From: Pseudomonadota bacterium
Lineage (GTDB): Bacteria > Pseudomonadota > Gammaproteobacteria > Steroidobacterales > Steroidobacteraceae
Direction: 5' to 3'
Length of the DNA: 43,819 nucleotides
Assembly: GCA_021847105.1 (NCBI GenBank)
Contig: JAJZUT010000025.1
Coordinates: 1-43,819 of the forward strand
The notes beneath the pieces are model-generated. The model ran no database searches. It worked only from the letters and a program-made list of their open reading frames with translations, and was not told the DNA's origin. Made by a program: the position numbers and the translations under genes. Below are positions 24,303 to 34,482 of the stretch, piece by piece (position 1 is the stretch's first letter; every line of letters starts with the position of its first letter).

Positions 24303-24356
24303 ATGAATAAGTCGGGGAGCAGCCGGGACGCGGCCGCCCGAAGGAAGTTGAGCTGA
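24303..24356 (+). CDS. 17-codon leader ORF upstream of the c-di-GMP gene
   Basis: An ATG at 24303, preceded by AAGGA (24294-24298), opens a frame encoding MNKSGSSRDAAARRKLS and ends in TGA at 24354-24356. The next codon is the ATG of the PAS-GGDEF-EAL gene in the same frame, so the two are separated only by the stop. The main gene's own ribosome-binding site (AAGGAAG, 24341-24347) lies inside this leader. It could couple translation, act as an attenuator, or be chance. The remaining 24128-24302 is the divergent promoter region, where I see only weak boxes (for example TATGCT at about 24273). Confidence 0.4.
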   Translation: MNKSGSSRDAAARRKLS

Positions 24357-26654
24357 ATGTCGACGGTCTGGGCCTTCTTCCTCCTGCTGGTGCTGCTCGC
24401 GGCCGTATTCCTGCTGCTGCGCTCTGAACGCTTGCGTCGCCGGGAGCGCGAGGCGCTCGGCGCACTCGCGCGCCAGATCGAACAACTGCCCCCGGAGCGC
24501 CCGGCGCCGCTTGCGGCGGACGGGGCGGCGGGGAGCGAGGTCGGCGCGCTGGTCAGCGCCGTCAATCAACTGCTGGTTTCCCCGCTGGCGCAGCGCCGGG
24601 CAGTCGCTGATGCCCACCGGCAGTTCGCCGCGCTCGGCGCCCGGGTGCAGCAGGCGGTGCTGGTGCATCGGGAGACCATTGTCTACAGCAATGCCCGGTT
24701 GGCACATCTGCTCGGCGTCGACCCCCAGGAGCTGCTCGGCCGGTCGCTCGCAGAGCTGGTTACGCCGGATTACGCCGAACTCGTGGCCGAGAATGTGCGC
24801 CGGCACTTGGCGGGCGAACTCGCTGCCGATCGGTACGAGGTCGACCTGCCCGGGACCGATGGCTTGGTGCGACTGGAACTGGCCGTCGCACCGTTCGAAT
24901 TCGATGGCCGTGCGCTGCTCGTCACGGGGACTGAGGTGCTGCCGGAGCAGGCGGCGGTGGCGCCGGGTCGTGAAGGGCTAAGCGAAGCAGCCAATCTCAC
25001 CGCCCTGGATCTGCTCTCCGAGGCGGTCATGGCGACCGACAGCGCTGGGCGTATCACCTACGTCAACGCCGCCGCGGCGCGCTTGACGACGATGACCCCT
25101 GAGCAGGCGTACGGTCGGAACCTGGAAGACGTGCTGAATCTGGTCGAGGAGGGCGATCGCCGATTGCTCGCCGAGCCGGTGCGTCAGACGCTCGGCAGTG
25201 GAATCGCTGTCAACCTGGGGCGCCGTGCTCTGCTGGTGGCGCGCAACGACGGCAGTGAGCGCTCTATCGAGTTGGCGGCTTCGCCGATTCGCGGCACCGG
25301 GGGGCGGGTGGCGGGATCGCTGGTGCTGCTGCATGACGTATCGGAACTGCGCGGCATCGCGCGGCAGATGTCTTATCAGGCAACCCACGATGCCCTCACC
25401 GGACTGGTCAACCGCCATGAATTCGAGCGCCGGTTGCAGGAGTCGACCGAGAGCGCCCATCGGGGCGACGGTCAGCACGTGCTGTGCTGTCTCGATCTGG
25501 ATCGCTTCAAAGTCGTCAATGACACCAGTGGGCACGTCGCCGGCGACGGCGTGTTGCGCGAAGTCGCCAAAGTGCTGCGCGACGCGGTGCGCGATAGTGA
25601 CACCGTGGCCCGCTTGGGTGGCGACGAATTCGGCATGCTGCTGATTGGCTGTCCTTTGGAGAAGGCCCGGCAGATTGCCGATGATGTCTGTCGCGCTGTG
25701 GCCGATCACCGCTTCGTCTGGCGGGACAAGATCTTCAATCTCGGCGTTTCGGTGGGCTTGGTGGAGATCTCGCGCGCGAGTGGCGCGCCTGAGGAGTTGC
25801 TGGTCGCTGCCGACTCGGCATGTTATGTCGCGAAGAAGCGCGGCTCGGGCCGGGTGGCGGTGTATTCGGCTCATGACGAGGCGCTCGCGCGCCACAGCGG
25901 TGAGATTCAGTGGCTGCAGCGGCTGCAGGTGTCGTTGCGGGACGGCCGCTTCCAGCTTTACCAGCAGCCGATCGTGCCGGCCTACGGGGACGACAATGGC
26001 GGGCCCGCGATGGAGGTCTTCGTCAGACTCGGCGATGAGGACGGGGAAGGAATCCCGCCATCGGAGTTCGTGCGCGCCGCGGAGCGCTACCGGCTGATGG
26101 GTCTGGTCGATCGCTGGGTCGTGCAGACGACGCTCGCAGCGCTCGGGCGCGGCGCGCTGCCGGTGCCACCGCGACGCTGCGTAGCCATCAACATCTCGGG
26201 ACAGACCCTGGCCGACCCGGATTTCCTCGAGTTCGTCGTCGAGTGCCTCGACAGCACGGGCGTCGCGCCGGCGCAGGTATGCTTCGAGCTCAGCGAATCG
26301 GCGGTAGTGGCCAACCTCGAGCACGCAAGGCGCTTCGTTGGTGTGTTGCACGGCATGGGCTGCCGCTTCGCGCTGGACGATTTCGGCTCGGGCGTCGGGT
26401 CGTTTTCCAACCTGCGCAGTCTGCCTATGGACTACCTGAAGATCGACGGTTCATTCATGCGCAATCTGGCGCGCGACTCGGTCAATCAGGCGATGGTGAC
26501 TGCAATGATCGATCTGGCGCGCAAGCTCAACTTCAAGGTCATCGCCGAACAGGTCGAGGATAGCGCGGCGCTCGAGGTGGCGCGGCGCATGGGCATCGAC
26601 TACATGCAGGGCTACGCGATTGCGCACCCGAAGCCGCTGCCACTTGCGGCATAG
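24357..26654 (+). CDS. PAS-GGDEF-EAL cyclic-di-GMP signalling protein
   Basis: Likely inner-membrane enzyme that makes or degrades c-di-GMP. The 765 residues start with one transmembrane helix (about 5-21), a linker, two PAS-like domains (about 95-195 and 220-330), a GGDEF domain (about 340-505) and an EAL domain (about 515-765). The cyclase signature GGDEF is intact at 421-425 and an inhibitory RxxD site (RDSD) sits five residues before it. The EAL signature reads MEVFVRL in place of EALLR, but NISGQTL, ELSESAV, DDFGSG, YLKIDGSF, AEQVED and MQGY are present, so phosphodiesterase activity is plausible. AAGGAAG precedes the ATG by about 9 bases. The net direction of activity cannot be predicted. 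Confidence 0.93.
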   Translation: MSTVWAFFLLLVLLAAVFLLLRSERLRRREREALGALARQIEQLPPERPAPLAADGAAGSEVGALVSAVNQLLVSPLAQRRAVADAHRQFAALGARVQQAVLVHRETIVYSNARLAHLLGVDPQELLGRSLAELVTPDYAELVAENVRRHLAGELAADRYEVDLPGTDGLVRLELAVAPFEFDGRALLVTGTEVLPEQAAVAPGREGLSEAANLTALDLLSEAVMATDSAGRITYVNAAAARLTTMTPEQAYGRNLEDVLNLVEEGDRRLLAEPVRQTLGSGIAVNLGRRALLVARNDGSERSIELAASPIRGTGGRVAGSLVLLHDVSELRGIARQMSYQATHDALTGLVNRHEFERRLQESTESAHRGDGQHVLCCLDLDRFKVVNDTSGHVAGDGVLREVAKVLRDAVRDSDTVARLGGDEFGMLLIGCPLEKARQIADDVCRAVADHRFVWRDKIFNLGVSVGLVEISRASGAPEELLVAADSACYVAKKRGSGRVAVYSAHDEALARHSGEIQWLQRLQVSLRDGRFQLYQQPIVPAYGDDNGGPAMEVFVRLGDEDGEGIPPSEFVRAAERYRLMGLVDRWVVQTTLAALGRGALPVPPRRCVAINISGQTLADPDFLEFVVECLDSTGVAPAQVCFELSESAVVANLEHARRFVGVLHGMGCRFALDDFGSGVGSFSNLRSLPMDYLKIDGSFMRNLARDSVNQAMVTAMIDLARKLNFKVIAEQVEDSAALEVARRMGIDYMQGYAIAHPKPLPLAA

Positions 26655-26666
26655 CGACCTCGCCCG

Positions 26667-27071
26667 TCAGCGCGGCTCAAAGCGCAGCGCCGCCCCGTTG
26701 ATGCAGTAGCGTTGACCGGTAGGCGGTGGGCCGTCCGGGAATACGTGCCCGAGATGTCCACCGCACCGCCCGCAATGGACTTCGGTGCGACGCATGAGCA
26801 GGCTGCGGTCCTCACGCGTGCCGATTGCCGCAGGCAACGGGGTGAAGAAACTTGGCCAGCCGGTGCCGCTTTCAAACTTGGCTGTTGATGAAAACAACTC
26901 TTGCGCGCATCCGGCGCAGACAAATACGCCGCTGCGGTGTTCGGAGTTCAGGTCGCTCGCGCCGGCACGTTCGGTGCCGTGTCTGCGCAATACACGGTAT
27001 TGCTCGGGCGTGAGCGATTGCCGCCACTCCTCGTCGGTCTTGTTTACGGGGAATTGTTCCGCTGATCGCAC
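26667..27071 (-). CDS. msrB: Peptide-methionine (R)-S-oxide reductase
   Basis: Reduces the R epimer of methionine sulfoxide in oxidised proteins. The 134-residue protein has the structural zinc cysteines C52/C55 (CAGC) and C100/C103 (CGRC), the FESGTGWPSF motif, and the catalytic C123 in RYCINGAALRF. The N-terminal TDEEWRQSLTPEQYRVLR is typical. It converges with the PAS-GGDEF-EAL gene, 12 bases apart. A perfect 19-base palindrome lies about 40 bases upstream of its start (27110-27128), a possible operator. Confidence 0.96.
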   Translation of the reverse strand: MRSAEQFPVNKTDEEWRQSLTPEQYRVLRRHGTERAGASDLNSEHRSGVFVCAGCAQELFSSTAKFESGTGWPSFFTPLPAAIGTREDRSLLMRRTEVHCGRCGGHLGHVFPDGPPPTGQRYCINGAALRFEPR

Positions 27072-27377
27072 GGGCTAGCCTCCGGCGCGGTCGGCGCCGC
27101 ATGGGCTAACAGTAACAGTCTGTTACTGCCGAGTCGAGCCGTCCGTGCGGGTACGGGTCCAGGTTGACCTAAATGCAACGGCCCCGGGGTGGATAATTGT
27201 CTCTTGCGTATCAATTGGTTATGGCTCTAGAGGAAGTCTTGGCGTCAAATCTGTTGGCATCGGCCAACATCGCGACTTGCGCACAATCCCGAAATCACCG
27301 GTGCAACTTGGATGTGAGCGTGGTATGAAGAGCGCCCGCTTCCAAGCGAATACGAGCGGCAGGGATGCCAGAAGCCT
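27072..27377. other. 306-base intergenic region with palindromes
   Basis: Noncoding on my reading, and more AT-rich than the rest, notably 27160-27250. It holds the 19-base palindrome at 27110-27128 and a 7-bp hairpin at 27252-27269 (TGTTGGC / GCCAACA, 4-base loop). TTGACC near 27164 and GATAAT near 27191 look like promoter boxes but are too far apart (about 22 bases). A short alternative ORF from 27145 overlaps the better candidate gene at 27378 and is not supported. Confidence 0.5.
27110..27128. promoter_or_regulatory. Perfect 19-base palindrome upstream of msrB
   Basis: CAGTAACAG-T-CTGTTACTG is an exact dyad with a single central base. It is 39 bases from the msrB start codon and in the promoter position for it. 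The symmetry suits a dimeric repressor such as a TetR-type protein; no such regulator gene is in the window. Confidence 0.5.
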
Positions 27378-27677
27378 ATGCAGCTTGCCCGTCTCTGGTG
27401 TGAACATCTGGCCGCAGGTTGTCCGAACGAGCTCACCGGTGTTGAGATCGCCGGTAGTGATGCTCGTGCCCTGGATGCGGAGATTTCGGCCTGTGTCAGC
27501 GCCCTCATCTGCCGGTCGATGACGGTCGATGAGCGTATCGAGCGACGGCTGGCGGATATCCGTCAGGCGCTGATAGGCAAGCAGGCCGAAGCCGATGCGC
27601 CGGTCGCGGCGTATTGTGAGCGGTTGAACCGGCTGGTGAGCGCGGTACTGACGCAGTCACGAGCGGGTCGCGCCTAG
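27378..27677 (+). CDS. Hypothetical protein, 99 residues
   Basis: I do not recognise a family. The product is rich in Ala, Arg and Leu with four cysteines (C8, C15, C39, C45), and from about residue 50 it looks helical and amphipathic (VDERIERRLADIRQALIGKQ). It has no signal peptide or membrane segment. It is convergent with hppA and followed six bases later by a 14-bp hairpin that would end its transcript, which slightly supports it being real. There is no clear ribosome-binding site before the ATG. Confidence 0.45.
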   Translation: MQLARLWCEHLAAGCPNELTGVEIAGSDARALDAEISACVSALICRSMTVDERIERRLADIRQALIGKQAEADAPVAAYCERLNRLVSAVLTQSRAGRA

Positions 27678-27682
27678 GGGCG

Positions 27683-27715
27683 CGGTCTGCGACCGCATGC
27701 CGCGGTCGCAGACCG
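27683..27715. terminator. 14-bp perfect hairpin, probable bidirectional terminator
   Basis: CGGTCTGCGACCGC (27683-27696) pairs perfectly with GCGGTCGCAGACCG (27702-27715) around the 5-base loop ATGCC. It sits between the convergent 99-residue ORF and hppA, 12 bases from the hppA stop. There is no T-tract, so termination would rely on stem strength or Rho. Confidence 0.65.
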
Positions 27716-27727
27716 ATCAGTGGGTCC

Positions 27728-29788
<2,061 letters not shown>

Positions 29789-29890
29789 CAGATAGTCTCC
29801 CCCTGAAAGCAACTCCGAACAGAACCGCGAACTCCGAAAACCCGGCCGCCCGGCTCGCGGCAGCCGTGCGGACGCCACATGGGTGAACGG

Positions 29891-31162
29891 TCAGATCTTG
29901 AATGTCGTCTTCAGCTTGCGTCGCACCGGCGCACCCTTGATGCGCACGTAATCGGGCAGGCCGTCACGGTAGGCCGGATAGGCCTCCCCGGCAATGAGCG
30001 GTTCGAGATAGCGCCGGCAGGCCGGCGTGATGCCGAATCCGTCCGCTGTGATGAAATCGCGCGGGACTTTTTTCTCGCGATTGGCCACTTCACTAAGCGG
30101 CACGTGGCCGATGGCCCAGCGATAGGGCTTGGCCCGCTTGCGCACGATCGTGGGCATCACGGCGTTGACGCCCTTGACGGCGAGCTCCACCGCCGCTTTG
30201 CCGACTGCATACGCCTGCTCGACGTCAACCTTCGAGGCGATGTGGCGCGCGGCGCGCTGCAGATAATCGGCCACAGCCCAGTGGTGCTTGTAACCGTGCC
30301 GCTGGCGGATCATATCGGCCAGCACCGGCGCGACCCCGCCGAGCTGGGCGTGACCGAAGGCGTCCCGGGTGCCCGCTTCGGCGAGGAACCGGCCGTCGGC
30401 GTAGGCCGTGCCCTCGGACACCACCACCACGCAGTACCCATAATCTTGCACGCAGTGCTGCACGCGCTCGAGAAAGCGCTCTGTATCGAACGGGATCTCC
30501 GGAAACAGGATGATGTGTGGCGGCTCGCCGCGCTTGCGGCCTGCAAGCCCCGCGGCCGCCGCGATCCAGCCGGCGTGCCGTCCCATCACCTCGAACACGA
30601 ACACTTTGGTTGAGGTGCGCGCCATAGAGGCGACATCGAGCGCCGCTTCGCGCGTGGAGACGGCGATGTATTTCGCCACGGAGCCGAAGCCTGGGCAGCA
30701 GTCGGTGTGCGGCAGGTCGTTGTCGACCGTCTTGGGCACGCCCACGCAGGTGACCGGATAGCCGAGCGCTTCGCCGATCTGGGACACCTTCAGGGCGGTG
30801 TCCATCGAGTCGTTGCCGCCGTTGTAGAAGAAATAGCCGATGTCGTGCGCGCGGAACACTTCGATCAGCCGCTCGTACTCGGCGCGGTTCTGATCGAGGC
30901 TCTTGAGCTTGAAGCGCGCTGAACCGAACGCCCCGCCCGGGGTGTGCCGCAGGGCGCGGATGGTCGCCGCACTCTCGCGCCCCACGTCGATCAGGTCTTC
31001 TGTGAGCGCGCCGATGATGCCGTCTCGGCCCACGTAAACCTTGCCGATGTGCTTGCGCTGGCGCAATGCGGTCTCGATGACCCCGCACGCCGAGGCATTG
31101 ATAACGGCCGAGACACCGCCCGACTGGGCATAGAACGCATTCTTCTTACCGGTCTGTTTCAT
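29891..31162 (-). CDS. Pyrophosphate-dependent 6-phosphofructokinase
   Basis: Interconverts fructose 6-phosphate and fructose 1,6-bisphosphate using PPi instead of ATP, so it can run in both glycolytic and gluconeogenic directions. The 423-residue protein has YAQSGGVSAVIN at the N-terminus and the two residues that mark PPi specificity: Asp in GGNDS (115-119, where ATP enzymes have Gly) and Lys in PKTVDND (143-149, where ATP enzymes have Gly). VFEVMGRHAGWIA and the FPEIPFD region follow. It is followed on the same strand by hppA, which makes a PPi-based energy link likely. No strong ribosome-binding motif is visible. Confidence 0.93.
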   Translation of the reverse strand: MKQTGKKNAFYAQSGGVSAVINASACGVIETALRQRKHIGKVYVGRDGIIGALTEDLIDVGRESAATIRALRHTPGGAFGSARFKLKSLDQNRAEYERLIEVFRAHDIGYFFYNGGNDSMDTALKVSQIGEALGYPVTCVGVPKTVDNDLPHTDCCPGFGSVAKYIAVSTREAALDVASMARTSTKVFVFEVMGRHAGWIAAAAGLAGRKRGEPPHIILFPEIPFDTERFLERVQHCVQDYGYCVVVVSEGTAYADGRFLAEAGTRDAFGHAQLGGVAPVLADMIRQRHGYKHHWAVADYLQRAARHIASKVDVEQAYAVGKAAVELAVKGVNAVMPTIVRKRAKPYRWAIGHVPLSEVANREKKVPRDFITADGFGITPACRRYLEPLIAGEAYPAYRDGLPDYVRIKGAPVRRKLKTTFKI

Positions 31163-31259
31163 GGTTCAGGAGCGCTTCGGGCGCAGATCGCCGCGTCACC
31201 GGCAAGGATAGCGCAGCGCCGCGCGCCTCGCCCGGGAGAGGCGGGGTCGGTGGCTTCGT

Positions 31260-31288
31260 TTGACCGCCCGAGGCCGCCCCGGTATGGT
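31260..31288 (+). promoter_or_regulatory. Probable adk promoter
   Basis: TTGACC at 31260-31265 and TATGGT at 31283-31288 are 17 bases apart, matching the sigma-70 consensus at 5 of 6 and 4 of 6. Transcription would start near 31295, leaving about 27 bases of leader before adk. Confidence 0.6.
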
Positions 31289-31321
31289 GCAAGACCTTTC
31301 GCACCAAATTTAGTCATACTC

Positions 31322-31978
31322 ATGCGCATCGTCCTGTTGGGGGCTCCAGGGTCGGGTAAGGGTACGCAGTCGCAGCGGTTGATCGAGCGGTTTCACATCC
31401 CGCAGATCTCCACTGGCGACCTGCTGCGCGCCGCCGTTGCGCACGGCACGCCGCTTGGCCTGCAGGCCAAAGAGGCCATGGCTGCCGGCCGACTGGTCGC
31501 CGATGAGATTGTGCTCGGCATGATTCGCGAACGCCTCGGGGAGCCTGATACCCGCGACGGATTCATTCTCGATGGCTTCCCGCGCAATATCGCCCAGGCG
31601 CGCGCACTGGATGAGATGCTCGCCCAGGTTGACCAACCGCTCGAGACGGTCGTGCAGATGAACGTGGACTACAGCGAACTCTCGCGGCGCATTGCCGGGC
31701 GGCGCACCTGCACGGACTGCGGCAAGGTCGTCAATCTACTGACCTCTCCCCCAGAGACGCTCGAACACGAGCGCTGCCCAAAGACCGGGCAATCGCACCG
31801 GCTGTACCAGCGGCCGGACGACAATGAAGCGACCGTCGCGGAGCGGTTGCGGGTTTACGAGGCACAGACCCGCCCGCTTATCGATTACTACCGCGATCAG
31901 GGACTGCTGCGCAGCATTGACGCCGAAGGCGATGTCGCGGTGGTATCGGCCCGGTTGGAGCAGGCACTGAAGGGCTGA
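31322..31978 (+). CDS. adk: Adenylate kinase
   Basis: Equilibrates ATP + AMP with 2 ADP. The ATG at 31322 gives MRIVLLGAPGSGKGTQ (P-loop) and 218 residues; the frame is open to 30944 but that stretch overlaps the divergent phosphofructokinase gene and is not adk. AMP-binding TGDLLRAAV and DGFPRN motifs are present. It is the long-lid form. At the four lid positions that are H, S, D, T in E. coli or four Cys in zinc-binding types, it has C130, C133, C152 and T155. There is no obvious ribosome-binding site. Confidence 0.97.
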   Translation: MRIVLLGAPGSGKGTQSQRLIERFHIPQISTGDLLRAAVAHGTPLGLQAKEAMAAGRLVADEIVLGMIRERLGEPDTRDGFILDGFPRNIAQARALDEMLAQVDQPLETVVQMNVDYSELSRRIAGRRTCTDCGKVVNLLTSPPETLEHERCPKTGQSHRLYQRPDDNEATVAERLRVYEAQTRPLIDYYRDQGLLRSIDAEGDVAVVSARLEQALKG

Positions 31979-31987
31979 GGCGCCGGC

Positions 31988-33064
31988 CTAGAGAGCCGCG
32001 AGCAGCCGTTCACCGAGCACCGCCCGGCGCCAGCCGATGAGGACCTGCGCGTCCTGGCGCCCGGCGGCAAGCTGCTCCAGATCGCGCCGCGTCGCCAGCA
32101 CCTCCGGACTCAAGCCGAGCTCTTCGGCCGTCGATCGCTGGATCGAAGCGAGTTTCTTCAGCAGCACGTTCAGGTTTGGATCCGGCGGTGGGCGCGTCAC
32201 GGGCGGCGCCGGTTCCGGAATGTCGGCCGCGTGCACACACTCGAGCAGCTCACTGCCGGATCGCTCGAGCAGTGCCGGCGGCATGCCCTCGAGTGCGCCG
32301 AGGGCCTGCGGCGTGCGCGGCACGCGCAGGACCATCTCGCGCAGCAGTGCATCATCAAGGATCCAGCCGCGCGGCCGGTTGCGTGCCAAGGCCCGGCGCT
32401 CGCGCCAAGCGGCCAGCAACCGAAGCAGCCGCTGGCGGCCCGGATCCAGCCCGCCGAGGCCGCGCAGACGCCGCCAGGCCTGCTCCGGATCGACGCTGAG
32501 CGCCGCCGGGTCCTCGAGCTCGGTCAGCTCCTCGGCGAGCCAGGGCAGACGGCCGAGCCGATCGAGTCGTTCCTCGAGCGCATTTTTCAGCGCCAACAGA
32601 TAGCGCACATCATCGAGCGCGTATTCGATCTGTTCGGCCGAGAGTGGCCGGCGCGACCAATCGGTGCGAGTGTGCGCCTTGGCGAGTGTCTGTCCGAGCA
32701 GCCGGCGTACGAGTTCGGCGTAGCCGATCTGCGCCGGCTCGCCGGCGAGCGCCGCGGCGAGCTGGGTGTCAAACAGCGGCCGCACGGGCCCCACGGCTGC
32801 CAGCAGCACTTCGAGGTCCTGGCGCGAGGCATGCAGCACCTTCACCGTTGCCGATGCGCACAGCGGCGCCTGCAGCGCCCCGAGATCCGTCACCGCGAGC
32901 GGATCGACGCAGGCGGCGCCGCCTGCCCAGGCGATCTGCAGCAGACACAGCTGGGCGTAATAGGTGCGCTCGCGCAGAAATTCGGTATCGAGTCCGATAG
33001 CCGGTTCGCCCGAGAGATGCGCGGCGAGGTCGGCGACGGCGGCAGGTGTGGTGGCTGGGTGCAA
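31988..33064 (-). CDS. rnd: Ribonuclease D
   Basis: 3'-5' exonuclease acting in tRNA 3' maturation. The 358-residue product has the DEDDy exonuclease signature: GLDTEF (D26, E28), HASRQDLEVL with the second Asp, and YALDDVRYLLAL with the Tyr/Asp pair. An HRDC-type helical domain follows (about 205-285) with a Pro-rich stretch before the C-terminus. The start is a TTG at 33064, since the frame is blocked upstream by TAA at 33095-33097 and holds no ATG or GTG start aligning with the family N-terminus other than a GTA/ATT stretch. It converges with adk, 9 bases between stops. Confidence 0.94.
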   Translation of the reverse strand: MHPATTPAAVADLAAHLSGEPAIGLDTEFLRERTYYAQLCLLQIAWAGGAACVDPLAVTDLGALQAPLCASATVKVLHASRQDLEVLLAAVGPVRPLFDTQLAAALAGEPAQIGYAELVRRLLGQTLAKAHTRTDWSRRPLSAEQIEYALDDVRYLLALKNALEERLDRLGRLPWLAEELTELEDPAALSVDPEQAWRRLRGLGGLDPGRQRLLRLLAAWRERRALARNRPRGWILDDALLREMVLRVPRTPQALGALEGMPPALLERSGSELLECVHAADIPEPAPPVTRPPPDPNLNVLLKKLASIQRSTAEELGLSPEVLATRRDLEQLAAGRQDAQVLIGWRRAVLGERLLAAL

Positions 33065-33096
33065 GGGCGTGCTGACCGGTACAATCCATGACCATT

Positions 33097-34482
33097 ATGC
33101 ACGTTCACGTTCTGGGTGTTTGCGGTACGTTCATGGGCGGGGTCGCCGCACTGGCGCGCGCCGCCGGACATCGGGTCACCGGCTCCGACCACAACGTCTA
33201 CCCGCCAATGAGCACACAGCTCGCGGCGCTCGGTATCGAGCTGATCGAGGGTTACGGACCGGCGCAGCTCGAACCGCGCCCGGACGTGGTGGTCGTCGGC
33301 AACGTCATGCGCCGCGGGCTGCCGGTGATCGAGGCGCTGCTAGACAGCGGCATACCCTATGTCTCCGGGCCCGAATGGCTCGCGCGCGAGCTGCTGAGGG
33401 AGCGCTGGGTGATCGCCGTCGCTGGCACGCACGGCAAGACCACGACCAGCTCGATGCTGGCGTGGATTCTCGCGCATGCGCGACTCGCCCCCGGATTTCT
33501 GATCGGTGGCGTGCCGGGGAATTTCGACGTTAGCGCTGAGCTCGGCGGTGGCGCGTTCTTCGTCATCGAGGCCGATGAGTACGATACGGCGTTCTTCGAC
33601 AAGCGCGCGAAGTTTGTCCATTACCGTCCGCGCACGGTTGTGCTGAACAACCTGGAATACGACCACGCGGACATTTATCCCGACATCGCCTCGATTGAGC
33701 GTCAGTTTCATCATCTGGTGCGCACCGTGCCGGGCAGTGGACGCATCGTCTGGAATGCCGGTGATGCCAATCTGCGCGCCGTGCTCGCCATGGGTTGCTG
33801 GACGCCGCTCGAGGCATTTTCGCGCGACGAAGCGATGCAGCCGCACTGGAGCGCCCGCGCAGTCGGTCCGACTGCGGATTATTCCGCCTTCGAGGTGCTC
33901 GAGCGGGGCACGCCATGCGGCACCGTCCACTGGGACCTCATTGGGGTGCACAACATGGAAAATGCCTTAGCGGCGATCGCTGCGGCACGACATGCCGGAG
34001 TGCCGGTGCGCGAGTCGATCGAGGCGCTCGGCTCCTTTCGGGGCGTGGCGCGACGCATGCAACTGCGCGGCGAGCACAACGGGATTCGCGTTTACGATGA
34101 CTTTGCGCATCATCCCACGGCCATCGCCACCACCCTCGATGGCCTGCGCCGCCGGGTCGGGGCGGCGCGGATCATCGCGGTGCTCGAACCGCGCTCGAAT
34201 ACGATGCGCATGGGTGTACACCGCGATGTACTCGCCGATTCGCTCGCCGGCGCCGATGAGGTGTGGCTCTACATTCCGCCTGACCTCGACTGGGACGCCA
34301 CAGCGGTGTTGACCGCGCTGCGCGGCCGCGCCCACGGCCGTGGTGACGTCAACCTCTTGGCAAAGGATCTCGCCGCCTCGCTGCGTCCGGGCGATCACGT
34401 GCTCATCATGAGCAATGGCGGCTTCGGCGGACTACACGAGAAGCTGTTGAGTCAGATAGAGCACGCGGCGTCGACTGGCTAG
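33097..34482 (+). CDS. mpl: UDP-N-acetylmuramate:L-alanyl-gamma-D-glutamyl-meso-diaminopimelate ligase
   Basis: Murein recycling: ligates the recovered tripeptide back to UDP-MurNAc. Starting at the ATG at 33097 the protein begins MHVHVLGVCGTFMGG, matching E. coli Mpl; an ATG three codons earlier (33088) is possible. The 461 residues have the Mur ligase N-domain with GSDHNVYPPMS, the ATP site VAGTHGKTTTSS, the EADEYDTAFFDKR segment and the C-domain YDDFAHHPTA and LEPRSNTMRMGVH motifs. It is divergent from rnd. Its stop overlaps the CPBP protease stop as CTAG (34479-34482). Confidence 0.96.
   Translation: MHVHVLGVCGTFMGGVAALARAAGHRVTGSDHNVYPPMSTQLAALGIELIEGYGPAQLEPRPDVVVVGNVMRRGLPVIEALLDSGIPYVSGPEWLARELLRERWVIAVAGTHGKTTTSSMLAWILAHARLAPGFLIGGVPGNFDVSAELGGGAFFVIEADEYDTAFFDKRAKFVHYRPRTVVLNNLEYDHADIYPDIASIERQFHHLVRTVPGSGRIVWNAGDANLRAVLAMGCWTPLEAFSRDEAMQPHWSARAVGPTADYSAFEVLERGTPCGTVHWDLIGVHNMENALAAIAAARHAGVPVRESIEALGSFRGVARRMQLRGEHNGIRVYDDFAHHPTAIATTLDGLRRRVGAARIIAVLEPRSNTMRMGVHRDVLADSLAGADEVWLYIPPDLDWDATAVLTALRGRAHGRGDVNLLAKDLAASLRPGDHVLIMSNGGFGGLHEKLLSQIEHAASTG

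Noticed and set aside
27145..27522. 125-codon plus-strand frame overlapping the 27378 ORF
   Set aside because: It runs through AT-rich palindromic DNA, overlaps the better-supported 99-residue ORF out of frame, and shows no protein-like features.
30944..31321. Long open frame upstream of adk in the same frame
   Set aside because: It overlaps the PPi-phosphofructokinase gene on the other strand and the adk promoter, and the P-loop start MRIVLLGAPGSGKGT marks the true N-terminus.
31979..31987. GC-rich palindromic bases between adk and rnd as a terminator
   Set aside because: Too short to form a stem of useful length.
33080..33085. TACAAT as an mpl promoter -10
   Set aside because: It lies only 12 bases before the start codon and has no -35 match at a usual distance.
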